Below are positions 35,261 to 44,352 of a stretch of DNA of 64,000 nt, one piece after another. Each line of letters begins with the position of its first letter. Position 1 is the stretch's first letter. The position numbers and the translations under genes were made by a program. This DNA comes from Clostridium sp. 1001271st1 H5 (GTDB lineage: Bacteria > Bacillota > Clostridia > Lachnospirales > Lachnospiraceae): positions 605,146-669,145 of the forward strand of contig NZ_SPHO01000001.1 of NCBI RefSeq assembly GCF_005845215.1. The letters run 5' to 3'. The notes below the pieces were generated by a model. That model saw nothing but the letters and a program-made list of their open reading frames with translations, was not told the origin of the DNA and did no database searches.

Positions 35261-35800
35261 ATGAATACGGAAAAGACTTTTGCAGATAGATTAAAAGAGT
35301 TGCGTAATATACGAAACTATACACAGGAAGAGCTGGGTAAGATAACAAATATATCTGTTCAGAGTATACGACGTTATGAACAAGGTAGACTCAATGAAGA
35401 GCCAAGTGCGTATAATCTTTTACAACTAGCAAAGGCACTAGATGTAACACCTGAATACTTATTGATAGGAGATAATAATATGACAAGTTACACGGAGGCA
35501 ATTAAGAGAGAATTGAAGCAACTTAATGACTATGGACAAATATCTGAAATTAAAGAAACCGAGTTGAATTCCACGATTTTATCACATCTTGAGATGAGTA
35601 ATGATTTAGTAGATGCTGTAAAGACGGATTGGAATGCAAAAGGCATATTTAAGAGGATAGAGAAAGAGGAAGATAAACAGATTGTGGTAGACAGTTATTG
35701 TACAAGACCTTATGTACAGGATGTCATATTACGATATTGCCAGAATAGATCTATATTTAAGACAAAGTTTGCAATAATTGATGGAATGCTTTTAGAATAA
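35261..35800 (+). CDS. XRE-family regulator within the transfer region
   Basis: The 179-aa protein has an N-terminal HTH (FADRLKELRNIRNYTQEELG, ISVQSIRRYEQGRLNEEPS; residues about 6-65) of the lambda-repressor type. A longer C-terminal domain follows, with no obvious metal or peptidase motif. ATG 35261 follows GGAGG at 35249-35253. It has its own promoter and terminator and separates virD4 from the channel genes, so it may control the maff2-virB6-virB4 block. Confidence 0.85.
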   Translation: MNTEKTFADRLKELRNIRNYTQEELGKITNISVQSIRRYEQGRLNEEPSAYNLLQLAKALDVTPEYLLIGDNNMTSYTEAIKRELKQLNDYGQISEIKETELNSTILSHLEMSNDLVDAVKTDWNAKGIFKRIEKEEDKQIVVDSYCTRPYVQDVILRYCQNRSIFKTKFAIIDGMLLE

Positions 35801-35820
35801 AGCAAATTTGAGAGTAAATT

Positions 35821-35854
35821 AGCACTTTAGCCATATGGTTAAGGTGCTTTTTTT
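35821..35854 (+). terminator. Rho-independent terminator of the XRE gene
   Basis: AGCACTTTAGCC pairs with GGTTAAGGTGCT (12 bp, two G-U pairs) around ATAT, followed by TTTTTT. Confidence 0.85.
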
Positions 35855-35889
35855 CATACCTTGAAAGGAGATGGTCACAGCAAAAACGC

Positions 35890-36030
35890 ATCGGGGAAAG
35901 CCCGATTAACCAGTACAACAGGCATTGCCTGATTATCATAGAGTAACTATCAACAGGACAGAAAGGAATGCATATATTCCGTTCGGAAAGCTAGCCGGAT
36001 TGGAATATGTGTATTCCTTTCTGGCTTTTT
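35890..36030 (+). promoter_or_regulatory. Structured leader upstream of maff2
   Basis: Three hairpins in a row lie in this 270-bp gene-free stretch: ATCGGG/CCCGAT (35890-35906), CAGGC/GCCTG (35919-35931) and a 20-bp stem with only two G-U pairs (35961-35980 with 36002-36021). Within the last loop, CGGAAAGC...GCC could instead pair with GGCTTTTTCCG at 36023-36033, so mutually exclusive folds are possible. The block looks like an RNA-level control of the pilin-like and channel genes. Confidence 0.55.
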
Positions 36031-36123
36031 CCGCTTCTGTCACTTCAAAAAAGGAGATTAAACAACATGAGAAAAGAACAGGTTATTTCAACAACAAACA
36101 ACAATCAGATGGAGGAGAAAGGC

Positions 36124-36447
36124 ATGAAGAGTAGATTCATTCACTTAAAAAAGAGATTCGTTCCGGCATTATCCGGAGCACTTATGGGAGTGATGCTTAT
36201 GAGCACTACCTGTTTTGCAGCAGGTACAGGTACTTCCGCAGTAACACAGCCGCTTGAGAATTTAAAGACACTTATCATTGCAGTCATTGGTGCGGTTGGT
36301 GTCATTATTCTTGCAAAGAATGTTATGGAGTTCGCACAAGCCTACCAGCAGCAGGATTCATCTACCATGAACTCTGCACTGAAAGGAATTGTAGCAGGTG
36401 TCATGATGGCTGGTATTTCAACAGTACTGACATTCTTAGGCTTCTAA
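36124..36447 (+). CDS. Maff2-family membrane protein (VirB2-like)
   Basis: The 107-aa protein has a cleavable signal peptide (basic MKSRFIHLKKRF, hydrophobic core, TTCFAAG) and two further hydrophobic segments (LKTLIIAVIGAVGVIILAK and GIVAGVMMAGISTVLTFLG). This is the shape of VirB2/TrbC-like subunits, and the sequence matches the Maff2 family found at this place in Tn1549-like ICEs. The start at ATG 36124 after GGAGGAG puts the signal peptide at the N terminus; ATG 36067 also has a good ribosome-binding site. Confidence 0.8.
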   Translation: MKSRFIHLKKRFVPALSGALMGVMLMSTTCFAAGTGTSAVTQPLENLKTLIIAVIGAVGVIILAKNVMEFAQAYQQQDSSTMNSALKGIVAGVMMAGISTVLTFLGF

Positions 36448-36450
36448 GAT

Positions 36451-36471
36451 GGGGGAAAAAGTTCCCCTTTT
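36451..36471 (+). terminator. Short terminator between maff2 and virB6
   Basis: GGGGAA/TTCCCC around a 4-nt loop is followed by TTTT. A modest terminator here would raise maff2 expression over the downstream channel genes. Confidence 0.6.
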
Positions 36472-36499
36472 AGTAAAAGGAAAGAGGTGAATAACAAGT

Positions 36500-37342
36500 A
36501 TGGATATTTTTAAGCTTGGAGACAAGATCCTTGCACTTCTTGAGGCGGTGTTTGGGTTTTGGAACAATCAGATATCCCTGGTCTTTGCAATGCTTGGACA
36601 GTCACCGGTCAGTTTCAAGGGCGGAGGTCCTTGGGCAGTTATTGAGGGTATTGAGCCGGTCTTTGTAGCGGTCGGTTCATCCCTCGTTGTGCTGTTCTTT
36701 GTTATCGGTTTCTGCTCGGAAAGCATAGATGTAAAAGATGAGATGAGGTTTGAGTCTATATTTCGTATGCTTATCCGACTGGGACTTGCAGAATGGTTTG
36801 TTGCAAATAATGTCACGATCATGAAAGCGTTTTTTACTTCCATAGGAAATCTGGTAGGACTTATATCTGCCGGGACAACGACACAGCTTGCTATTGACAG
36901 TACACAGGCAGATATCATTAAGGAACTTGGATTTGGTGAAAGTCTAGTAATGCTGATACTTACAGCTTTGCTTGCAATCATCATTATTATCTGTGGATTT
37001 TTCATCATTTACACAGTGTATTTCAGGTTCTTAAAGATACTGATTATTGTGCCGCTCGGTGCGATTGCCTGCTCCACGATGGCAGGAAACAGAATGGTCA
37101 GTCATACAATGGCTACCTACTGCAAATATTTTCTTTCGTGTGCGTTTGAGGCAGTAACGATGGCACTTGCGATTGTGGTATGTAATGCATTTATCAATGC
37201 AGGGCTTCCGGCATTTACAGGAAGTTATGCTGACTGGGCACAGACGCTTATATATCTGTGTGAAATGACATTTACGATAGCAATGACTGTTGGAAGCGTG
37301 AAGGGTGCACAGACACTTACAAGCAAGGCATTTGGATTATAG
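36500..37342 (+). CDS. VirB6/TrbL-like conjugation membrane protein
   Basis: The 280-aa protein has about five to six membrane spans (for example VAVGSSLVVLFFVIGFC, VMLILTALLAIIIIICGFFI, FLKILIIVPLGAIACSTMA) and the VirB6/TrbL arrangement, with a central polar loop around residue 100-150. It forms part of the inner-membrane channel. GAGGTG precedes ATG 36500. Gene order maff2-virB6-DUF4313-prgI-virB4 is the same as in related Clostridia ICEs. Confidence 0.85.
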   Translation: MDIFKLGDKILALLEAVFGFWNNQISLVFAMLGQSPVSFKGGGPWAVIEGIEPVFVAVGSSLVVLFFVIGFCSESIDVKDEMRFESIFRMLIRLGLAEWFVANNVTIMKAFFTSIGNLVGLISAGTTTQLAIDSTQADIIKELGFGESLVMLILTALLAIIIIICGFFIIYTVYFRFLKILIIVPLGAIACSTMAGNRMVSHTMATYCKYFLSCAFEAVTMALAIVVCNAFINAGLPAFTGSYADWAQTLIYLCEMTFTIAMTVGSVKGAQTLTSKAFGL

Positions 37343-37354
37343 AAGGAGGTAGAA

Positions 37355-37765
37355 ATGGATAATGAAAAGAAACAGGTTACTTATAATTCAAGTATAACCG
37401 GAGAAACGCAGGTGACATTTGATATCCAGCAGTATATGAATAACAGGGCAATGTTTATTGGTCTTATGTGTAATGAAGATGGATATGAGGAACCTTTTGG
37501 GGATGTGACTGTGAATTTGTCGGTTGCAGCACCAAATTACTGCGGATATCTGAATGTGAATGACATGCCGGATATTGAAAAGTTTATTACAGATAACGAC
37601 CTTGGAGAGTTTACAGGATTTACGCAAAGGAGTGGTTTCTGCGAATATCCGCTTTATCTGTTCAATGTAGATAAGCTTAGAGAACTGTGTCCGGATGGAA
37701 TGGATAAGTATGAGGCGAATATTGGAATGACAAGAAAGCCGGAGACAAAGGATTTATCAAGATAG
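37355..37765 (+). CDS. DUF4313-like protein
   Basis: The 136-aa soluble protein resembles DUF4313 members found between virB6 and prgI genes. It includes YNSSITGETQVTFDIQQYMN, VTVNLSVAAPNYCGYLNVND and GFTQRSGFCEYPLYLFNVDK, suggesting a compact alpha/beta fold. AAGGAGG precedes ATG 37355. Function is not known; its conserved place in the channel operon suggests a link to transfer. Confidence 0.7.
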   Translation: MDNEKKQVTYNSSITGETQVTFDIQQYMNNRAMFIGLMCNEDGYEEPFGDVTVNLSVAAPNYCGYLNVNDMPDIEKFITDNDLGEFTGFTQRSGFCEYPLYLFNVDKLRELCPDGMDKYEANIGMTRKPETKDLSR

Positions 37766-37777
37766 GAGGCAGGGACA

Positions 37778-38290
37778 ATGGTAATCGAAGTAAACAAGGA
37801 TATTGACCGCTATCAGGAATCGGTTGCGATGGGACTTACTGCAAGGCAGCTTATATTTTCTATTGCAAGCGTAGTAGTCGGTGGCGGTATCGTCCTTCTT
37901 CTTTACAAGTATATCGGTCTTACGGGTTCTGCTTATGTGGCAATTCCCTGTGTGGCACCGATTGCACTTGGCGGATTCTATTCCTTTAACGGGATGAATT
38001 TCTACGAGTATATGGGAAAGAAACTGCATTTTATGTTTGGAAACAAGGCACTTACCTATGTATCAACAGAAGGAGAGCCTGCAATAAAGCAGTTAGAAGT
38101 AGAGCAGAATGAACAGGTAAAGAAGAAAGGCAGAAAGGCTGAACCGGAGACTGTAACAGCTGATTCGGCTGTAAAGAAGCAGGAGGAGTTTGAAGCAATG
38201 AAGAAAAAGACGAGAAACATGCTGCTTGGACTTGTCGCAGTCATTGTGGCGGCAGTAGCAGGCATTGCAGCATATAAGGCAATGCATTAG
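37778..38290 (+). CDS. prgI: PrgI family (VirB3-like) protein
   Basis: The 170-aa protein starts with the PrgI signature VIEVNKDIDRYQESVAMGLT and has two closely spaced membrane spans (residues about 28-70). A charged cytoplasmic stretch and a third C-terminal span (MLLGLVAVIVAAVAGIAAYK) follow. PrgI proteins replace VirB3 next to VirB4 in Gram-positive systems. The C-terminal extension is longer than in the shortest family members. A structured leader separates it from virB4. Confidence 0.85.
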   Translation: MVIEVNKDIDRYQESVAMGLTARQLIFSIASVVVGGGIVLLLYKYIGLTGSAYVAIPCVAPIALGGFYSFNGMNFYEYMGKKLHFMFGNKALTYVSTEGEPAIKQLEVEQNEQVKKKGRKAEPETVTADSAVKKQEEFEAMKKKTRNMLLGLVAVIVAAVAGIAAYKAMH

Positions 38291-38305
38291 AAACGAATAG
38301 TATCT

Positions 38306-38354
38306 GACCGCAAGGTCGGGAACACAGCCCGCAGGGTGAAGTTCCCGGCGGGCT
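38306..38354 (+). promoter_or_regulatory. Pseudoknot-like leader before virB4
   Basis: GACC-GCAA-GGTC (38306-38317) is followed by GGGAAC (38318-38323) pairing with GTTCCC (38341-38346), and AGCCCGC (38326-38332) pairing with GCGGGCT (38348-38354). The last two helices interleave, so they form a pseudoknot or exclude one another. The element sits 29 bp before the virB4 start and shares CGGGAACACAGCCCG-type sequence with the leader at 15396. Confidence 0.55.
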
Positions 38355-38382
38355 TTCATTATAAGAAAGCGAGGTTAGAGAC

Positions 38383-40764
38383 ATGGGTTTATTTACAGAC
38401 GGATTTAAGTTACTGAAAAAGGCGAGTGAGCCTTTGTATAAGACACCTAAATCCATTCAGGAAACCATAGAGATTATGGCGGTGGCTGAAAACGGCATTT
38501 TTGAAGTAAGCAAAAATAAGTATTCCAAATGCTACCGCTTTCAGGACATCAATTACACGACAGCAACCGAGGATGAGCAGATCGGTATTTTCGAGAGATA
38601 CTGTAAGTTCTTAAATTCGCTGGACTGTAATTATAAGATTACGATCAACAATAAGAACAAAAACATGGATGAACTCCGTGATAAGGTTCTGATTGCTGAG
38701 AAAAACGATGGCTTCAATAATTATAGAAGTATCTACAATGACATCATTGAAGAGAAGATTATTGAGGGCAGACAGGGGATTGAGCAGGAGAGATACCTGA
38801 CGATCACGATTGAGAGAAAGAACTTCGAGGAGGCAAAGGCACAGTTTGCAACTCTTGAGGCAACGATACACAAGGCTTTCATTGAGCTTGGTGCAGAGAT
38901 TGTACCACTTAATGGCAATGAGAGACTGAAAGTGCTCTATGACTATTATCATCTTGGAGATGAGGGCAGCTTTGATTTTAATATCAAAAAGGCTAAGAAG
39001 GTCGGGGCAGATTTTAGAAATGATCTATGTAATGGAATGGTGAAATATTTCCCGGACCATTTTGAGGATGAGAGTAAATTCTGCAAGGCACTTTTTATCA
39101 AAAAGTATCCGAGCAGTTTATCAGACAGATTCATCAATGAGATTACTTCCCTTCCGGTTCATTCCATCACGAGCATTGATGTGGTGCCTGTGCCAAAGGA
39201 TTTGACTACAAAGGTGCTTCAGAAGAAATACCTTGGTATTGAGTCGGATATCATTAAGCAGCAGAGAGTCCGCAATAAGAATAACGATTTTTCTACGGAA
39301 ATCTCATATGCAAAGAGAACGGAGAAAAAGGAGATTGAGGAAATCATGGATGATGTCCGTGAGAATGACCAGTGCCTTTTCTTCGTAGGAGTTACCATTA
39401 TTCTTATGGCAGAAAGCAAGAAGGAGCTTGAGAGTGTATGTGAGACTGTGGAGACTATCGGAAAGCGTAACAGCTGCACGATTGATACACACTACTTAAA
39501 GCAGAGGGAGGCAATCAACACAGCGCTTCCGATTGGTGTAAGACAGGTGGAGACAATGCGTACCCTTCTTACCCAGTCACTTGCGGTGCTTATGCCATTC
39601 AATGTGCAGGAGCTTAATGACAGCACAGGCAATTACTATGGTATCAACCAGATCAGCAAGAATGTGAATATCGGCAACAGAAAGAAACTTATCAACGGAA
39701 ATGGCTTCGTTTTCGGAGTGCCGGGTTCCGGTAAATCCTTCTTCTGTAAGATGGAGATGGGCAGCGTATTCTTGTCGGGAGATGATGAGATAATCGTCAT
39801 AGACCCAATGAACGAATACTTTGATATTGCTGAGACCTATGGTGGAACTGTAGTAAATATGTCTACTTACACGGATAACTATGTGAATCCGCTGGAGATG
39901 GATGTATGGAGCCTTGATCCGAATGATTCCAAGGGAATGGTAAGAGAAAAAGGCGAGTTCATGCTTGGACTTTGTGAGCAGTGTATCGGGGACAGCTTAA
40001 ATTCAAGACAGAAGTCAATCATTGACCGCTGTGTGAGAAAGCTGTATATCGATATTGCAAGAAGCAAAGAGAAGTATATCCCGGTGATGAGTGATTTTTA
40101 CGATATCCTTATGGCACAGCCGGAGGACGAGGCAAAGGACATTGCATTGTCACTAGAGCTTTTTGTAAATGGTTCCCTAAATATCTTCAATCACCAGACA
40201 AATGTGGATGTGGATAACAGATTTACAGTATATGGTATCAGGGACTTAGGTACAGAGCTTAGTCCTATCACAATGCTTGTTATGATGGAGTCCATTCAGA
40301 ACAGAATTGTTGAGAATGGTAAGCGAGGCAAGGCAACATGGCTCTATATTGATGAGTTCCATGTCCTGCTTAATTCCGAGTATTCTGCAAAATACTTGCA
40401 GCAGCTCTGGAAGAAGGTAAGAAAGCAGGGAGGTCTTTGTACCGGTATCACGCAGAATGTCGTCGATTTGTTGCAGAATTACACAGCAACTACAATGCTT
40501 GCAAACTCAGAGTTTGTGGCACTTTTAAAGCAGGCGAATACAGACAGTTCCAAGATGGCAGAGGTTATTGGAGTATCAGAGGCACAGCTTAGATTTGTAA
40601 CCAATACCGCATCGGGAATGGGGCTTATCAAGTGTGGCTCTGTGGTGATTCCATTTGATAATCAGATTAGTAAGGATACAGATTTGTACAGGCTGTATAA
40701 TACCAACATTCATGAGAAGATTGCAGAACAGAAGAAGCGTGAAATGCAGAACAATGTCGAATAA
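38383..40764 (+). CDS. virB4: VirB4-like conjugation ATPase
   Basis: The 793-aa protein is the channel ATPase that powers pilus or channel assembly and DNA transfer. The C-terminal AAA-like domain has Walker A GVPGSGKSFFCKME near residue 448 and Walker B region TWLYIDEFHVLLNSEYSAKY near 650, then the conserved GLCTGITQNVVDLL. The N-terminal half (residues 1-400) is the TraC/VirB4 membrane-associated domain. ATG 38383 has only a weak ribosome-binding site, which fits control by the leader just upstream. Confidence 0.9.
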   Translation: MGLFTDGFKLLKKASEPLYKTPKSIQETIEIMAVAENGIFEVSKNKYSKCYRFQDINYTTATEDEQIGIFERYCKFLNSLDCNYKITINNKNKNMDELRDKVLIAEKNDGFNNYRSIYNDIIEEKIIEGRQGIEQERYLTITIERKNFEEAKAQFATLEATIHKAFIELGAEIVPLNGNERLKVLYDYYHLGDEGSFDFNIKKAKKVGADFRNDLCNGMVKYFPDHFEDESKFCKALFIKKYPSSLSDRFINEITSLPVHSITSIDVVPVPKDLTTKVLQKKYLGIESDIIKQQRVRNKNNDFSTEISYAKRTEKKEIEEIMDDVRENDQCLFFVGVTIILMAESKKELESVCETVETIGKRNSCTIDTHYLKQREAINTALPIGVRQVETMRTLLTQSLAVLMPFNVQELNDSTGNYYGINQISKNVNIGNRKKLINGNGFVFGVPGSGKSFFCKMEMGSVFLSGDDEIIVIDPMNEYFDIAETYGGTVVNMSTYTDNYVNPLEMDVWSLDPNDSKGMVREKGEFMLGLCEQCIGDSLNSRQKSIIDRCVRKLYIDIARSKEKYIPVMSDFYDILMAQPEDEAKDIALSLELFVNGSLNIFNHQTNVDVDNRFTVYGIRDLGTELSPITMLVMMESIQNRIVENGKRGKATWLYIDEFHVLLNSEYSAKYLQQLWKKVRKQGGLCTGITQNVVDLLQNYTATTMLANSEFVALLKQANTDSSKMAEVIGVSEAQLRFVTNTASGMGLIKCGSVVIPFDNQISKDTDLYRLYNTNIHEKIAEQKKREMQNNVE

Positions 40765-40772
40765 TGTTGATA

Positions 40773-40829
40773 GAGGTCGCAATTTGCGACCTCAAAGCAT
40801 AGCCATCCGGGAAGCTGGGTGGCTGTTTT
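40773..40829 (+). terminator. Double hairpin after virB4
   Basis: A perfect 10-bp inverted repeat GAGGTCGCAA/TTGCGACCTC (40773-40793) is followed by AGCCATCC/GGGTGGCT (40801-40824) and GTTTTG. The second looks like a terminator. It overlaps the would-be N-terminal extension of the next gene and so argues for its later start. Confidence 0.65.
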
Positions 40830-40857
40830 GCATTTTGAGAGAAAGAAGGTGAGAACA

Positions 40858-42780
40858 TTGAAGATAAAGAAAGTGGATGACAAGCCGATGATCATTCACA
40901 CCAAGGAGAAAGCCAAGATTCATGCCCACGAACCAAAGGGAGCTAAGATTAAAGGCAGCAACATCTATACAGTAGAGAGAGGTCCTAAGACTATCGGCGC
41001 AAAGGTATCTGATGATAAAAAGAAGTCCTATCGCAAGAGTACCATTCATCAGTCGGAGGCTAAGGATAAAGGTCTTTCTAAGTTTAAGCGTAACATCAGA
41101 GAGTCAGGAACTTCAATCAAGACCAAGAATACCAATCTTCACATTGCAGGAAGAACAGGTGCACTTGCAGCCGGGGCAGTAACAGAGCAGATGGAAGGCG
41201 GGCAGGAGGTATCGCAGGCAGCATATCTTGCATATGAAGCAAGCCGCCCTGTTACCGGAACTGCTTCTAAGGGGGCTGCACTTTTCAGGAAAAAGGCGGC
41301 AGCCGAGGCAAAGAAGCGTATCAAGAAGGTAGAGGCAGGAAAGAAGCTGGCAAAAAAGACAGCAAAGAAAGCTGCCAAAGATACTGCCAAGACTGTAGCT
41401 AAAGAGACGGCAAAAGAAACAGCAAAGACTACTGCCAAGGTTGCAACAAAAACTGCTACAAAGACAGCTGCTACAGCGGCAGGAACAGCGGTTGCACCGG
41501 GAGTAGGAACTGCAATCGGCATGGCAGCCGGATATGCTGCAGGTGTGTCCATAGAGGTCAAGGATGAAAAGATGACCAACCGGAGCAGGAAGATAAAGTT
41601 CTTTCTAGATAAGATGAAAGCACAGGAGAATCAGACGGATAGCGTGGCAAAGCTGGTAAAGGATCTGATTGTGCGAAAAGCGATTACCTGGGTAAAGGCA
41701 GCTGCACCGATTATCGGATTGGTGCTGTTGTTACTTGTTCTTGTAGTTGCCATGATTGCTGTTCCGGTTATAGCGGTGATAGCAATCCTTTACAATTCTC
41801 CATTTGCTTTATTTCTGCCACCACTTGAATCAGGAGATACCGTGCAGACAGTAACGAGTGCTTATGTGCAGGAGTTTAACCGGGATGTGAATACGAAAGT
41901 GAATGAGCATACCGGATATGACCTTGGAGAGCTTGTATATGTGGATTATGAAGGTATGGAAGAAAACCCAAGCAATTACTATGACATCATGGCAGTCTAT
42001 ATGGTCAAGCATGGTATCGGAGATACTGCAACAGTCATGAATGACATTTCAAAAGGCTGGCTGCAGGCAGTAGTAAATGATATGTGTTCATACACCACAA
42101 GCACAGGAACAAAGGATGTGGAAGAAACAGATGCAGACGGTAATGTAACTACTGTCACGAAGTCGGTTCTGTATGTGAATGTCACACTGAAATCGTACAG
42201 AGATATGATTTCGGTCTATGGATTTAATTCTGATCAGGTGGAAATGCTTGAGCAGATCATGAGTCCGGAGTTTATGGGACAGCTTGGATATGCCGGAAGC
42301 GGAAGTGGCGGCGGAGGCGGAAGTCCGGGAGTAAGCTCCATGACTGAGGATGAAATCAATGCCATCCTTAGTGGAATTACAGACAGCAGGCAGAAAACAG
42401 TCTGCTCCTATGCACTTCACAGAGTTGGCTTCCCTTATAGTCAGGATTTAAGAGACAGCGGTAACTATTATGACTGCAGCTCCTTAGCCTATTATTCATG
42501 GAAGGATGCAGGCGTGGATATTAGTTTCGGCGGTGCAACCACAGCGGCAGCGGAGGCACAGGGACTGGATGAAGCCGGAAAGACAGTCTCCTTTGATGAG
42601 TTACAGCCGGGAGACCTTATCTTTTATAGTTTTACAAGCAATGGAAGATATAAGAACATCAGCCATGTGGCAGTATATGTCGGAAATGGCAAAGTGGTAG
42701 AGGCACTTAATGAAAGTCTTGGTGTGGTTTACCGGGATGTGGCAAGCACAGGAAAGATTGTTGTGATAGGAAGACCATAA
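40858..42780 (+). CDS. NlpC/P60 peptidoglycan hydrolase of the conjugation apparatus (VirB1-like)
   Basis: The 640-aa protein opens a passage through peptidoglycan for the transfer channel. It has a long basic Lys/Ala-rich N-terminal region (residues about 1-230), one membrane span (GLVLLLLVLVVAMIAVPVIA near 285), an extracellular linker with GSGGGGGS, and a C-terminal NlpC/P60 domain with catalytic Cys540 in YDCSSLAYYSW and His in NISHVAVYVG. I chose TTG 40858 after GAAGGTGAG; GTG 40819 would translate a terminator. The usual lysozyme-like domain of two-domain VirB1 homologues is replaced by a non-catalytic-looking stretch. Confidence 0.8.
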   Translation: MKIKKVDDKPMIIHTKEKAKIHAHEPKGAKIKGSNIYTVERGPKTIGAKVSDDKKKSYRKSTIHQSEAKDKGLSKFKRNIRESGTSIKTKNTNLHIAGRTGALAAGAVTEQMEGGQEVSQAAYLAYEASRPVTGTASKGAALFRKKAAAEAKKRIKKVEAGKKLAKKTAKKAAKDTAKTVAKETAKETAKTTAKVATKTATKTAATAAGTAVAPGVGTAIGMAAGYAAGVSIEVKDEKMTNRSRKIKFFLDKMKAQENQTDSVAKLVKDLIVRKAITWVKAAAPIIGLVLLLLVLVVAMIAVPVIAVIAILYNSPFALFLPPLESGDTVQTVTSAYVQEFNRDVNTKVNEHTGYDLGELVYVDYEGMEENPSNYYDIMAVYMVKHGIGDTATVMNDISKGWLQAVVNDMCSYTTSTGTKDVEETDADGNVTTVTKSVLYVNVTLKSYRDMISVYGFNSDQVEMLEQIMSPEFMGQLGYAGSGSGGGGGSPGVSSMTEDEINAILSGITDSRQKTVCSYALHRVGFPYSQDLRDSGNYYDCSSLAYYSWKDAGVDISFGGATTAAAEAQGLDEAGKTVSFDELQPGDLIFYSFTSNGRYKNISHVAVYVGNGKVVEALNESLGVVYRDVASTGKIVVIGRP

Positions 42781-42830
42781 CAGGAAATTTGCAGAGAGGG
42801 CATAGTCTCTCTCTGAGACTGGAGGTAAGA

Positions 42831-43727
42831 ATGGATTTAAAAGATATGATACTGGTAACAGAAAACGACAGGGGAACAGAGACAAATATGCTGATGACTC
42901 TGGATGATTATAAGAGTTTTATAGCAGTTGATGACATGTCAGAGCTTGCAGACAATTTGTTGCAGCTTGGAAGGACGCTTGGTAAAGCAGATAACTTCAC
43001 AGAGTATTACAGGGCAGCAAATGTAACGGTATCTGCGAGATTCTGTCTGGATGATATTCAGCTGGGACACTTTCTTCAGGGATTTTATAACGATTCCAAG
43101 GAATTCCGGTTTGATAAAGAAGCCAGTTCTTCTGAATGTGTTGCAAAGCTTAAGGAGATTGGAATGACCGATAAGGGCTGGGTAGATGATTTTAACCTGC
43201 ATTATGAAAGTGTGGACAGATTATTTGAAAGGGGACAGACATTCCATAACTTCAATGACCATGATTACATGGTGCTTGAAGCATTATCACCAAGAAATCT
43301 TGTGGTGATGGATATGAAGTCAGGTTCTCTTACAATCGCCCTTGGTGCGACAGAGTATAAGCGTTATCCGAAGGAAGAGAAGCCTTCAAAGGATAATACC
43401 ACAATCGGGGTAGCGTGGGAGCATGGCATTTATCTTGGTTCCACACTCTCAACCACGAATTTCAAGGCATATAAAAGAGAGTATGGCACACCGGAAAAGA
43501 TAGAGGATATCTATGATTACAGGGCAAAGCTAAAGCAGAAGTTCTATTTTTATCAGGATATGTCAAAGGATGATGATGTACCAAAGAAGCTGCAGAATGA
43601 CTTCCTTCACCAGATGTATGAGGATTTCGGAACGATTGAAGAGGATTGTTTTTACGACAGGCTGGAAGATGGAAAGTACGATAAGGGCTTTAAGGAAAGA
43701 CAGGTAAAGGAAGAAAAGAGCCGGTGA
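42831..43727 (+). CDS. Hypothetical protein after the NlpC/P60 gene
   Basis: The 298-aa soluble acidic protein is not one I can name. It has segments LMTLDDYKSFIAVDDMSEL near the N terminus and DHDYMVLEALSPRNLVVMDM in the middle, with no membrane span. ATG 42831 follows GGAGG; a longer reading from 42789 has no good site. Position between NlpC/P60 and DpnD/PcfM genes is shared with related ICEs, where the gene is also of unknown role. Confidence 0.65.
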   Translation: MDLKDMILVTENDRGTETNMLMTLDDYKSFIAVDDMSELADNLLQLGRTLGKADNFTEYYRAANVTVSARFCLDDIQLGHFLQGFYNDSKEFRFDKEASSSECVAKLKEIGMTDKGWVDDFNLHYESVDRLFERGQTFHNFNDHDYMVLEALSPRNLVVMDMKSGSLTIALGATEYKRYPKEEKPSKDNTTIGVAWEHGIYLGSTLSTTNFKAYKREYGTPEKIEDIYDYRAKLKQKFYFYQDMSKDDDVPKKLQNDFLHQMYEDFGTIEEDCFYDRLEDGKYDKGFKERQVKEEKSR

Positions 43728-43754
43728 TGAGATTTTTACAGGAGGCGATATCAT

Positions 43755-43973
43755 ATGGAACAGGAATTTGATGTTGAGATAAAAGAAGTGCTTTCACGAG
43801 TACAGAAAGTAAAGGCAGAGTCGATTGACGATGCCATCAATAAGGCAATGGATATGTATTATGCAGAGCAGATAGTCCTTGGAGCAGAGGACATGAAGGG
43901 AGTTGATTTTGCGCCTATCAGCGAAGGTCAGCTCCCTTCTTCATTAAAAGAAAACGGAGGAAGAGCAAGATGA
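43755..43973 (+). CDS. DpnD/PcfM family protein
   Basis: The 72-aa protein matches the DpnD/PcfM family by its N terminus (FDVEIKEVLSRVQKVKAESI, then DDAINKAMDMYYAEQIVLGA). These small proteins occur in conjugative plasmids and ICEs; their role is unknown. AGGAGG precedes ATG 43755. Its last codons overlap the next start by 4 bp (ATGA). Confidence 0.8.
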   Translation: MEQEFDVEIKEVLSRVQKVKAESIDDAINKAMDMYYAEQIVLGAEDMKGVDFAPISEGQLPSSLKENGGRAR

Positions 43974-44338
43974 AAAGTGATTCAACAACAGTAATTAAGA
44001 ACATGGAGTTTTTAGTAAAGGAACTTCATAAGGAGTGGGACAGATCGGGTGCTTCTAAGGCATCCGTTATTATTTCCCTTGAGGAAGTAGATGGTATCAA
44101 TGATAAGTTAAAAGAGATTATCTATCAGACGCAGAAGTCAGTCGATGAGGATGAGCTGACCTTTAAACAGAGCATTGTAAAGTCAAAAGAGTGCTATGTA
44201 CTGCTTCGTGTGGTGCGTAAGATTGCAAAGAAAAAGGATAAATGCGAAAAACAGGCAATCGACAATGAATTTGCAATCGAGCTGGATAAGGATGAGTTAA
44301 AGCAATTTAAGGGATTGTTTGCAGAGATGTTTAAGTAG
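43970..44338 (+). CDS. Small helical hypothetical protein
   Basis: The 122-aa protein is charged and predicted helical, with [20 protein letters not shown] at the start and [19 protein letters not shown] at the end. It overlaps pcfM by 4 bp and precedes the large helicase-methylase gene by 14 bp, so all three are probably cotranslated. I do not recognise the family. Confidence 0.65.
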   Translation: MKSDSTTVIKNMEFLVKELHKEWDRSGASKASVIISLEEVDGINDKLKEIIYQTQKSVDEDELTFKQSIVKSKECYVLLRVVRKIAKKKDKCEKQAIDNEFAIELDKDELKQFKGLFAEMFK

Positions 44339-44352
44339 AGGAGGACAAAGGT

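Noticed and set aside
40819..40857. Earlier GTG start for the NlpC/P60 gene
   Set aside because: It begins inside a terminator-like hairpin with no ribosome-binding site; TTG 40858 has GAAGGTGAG upstream.
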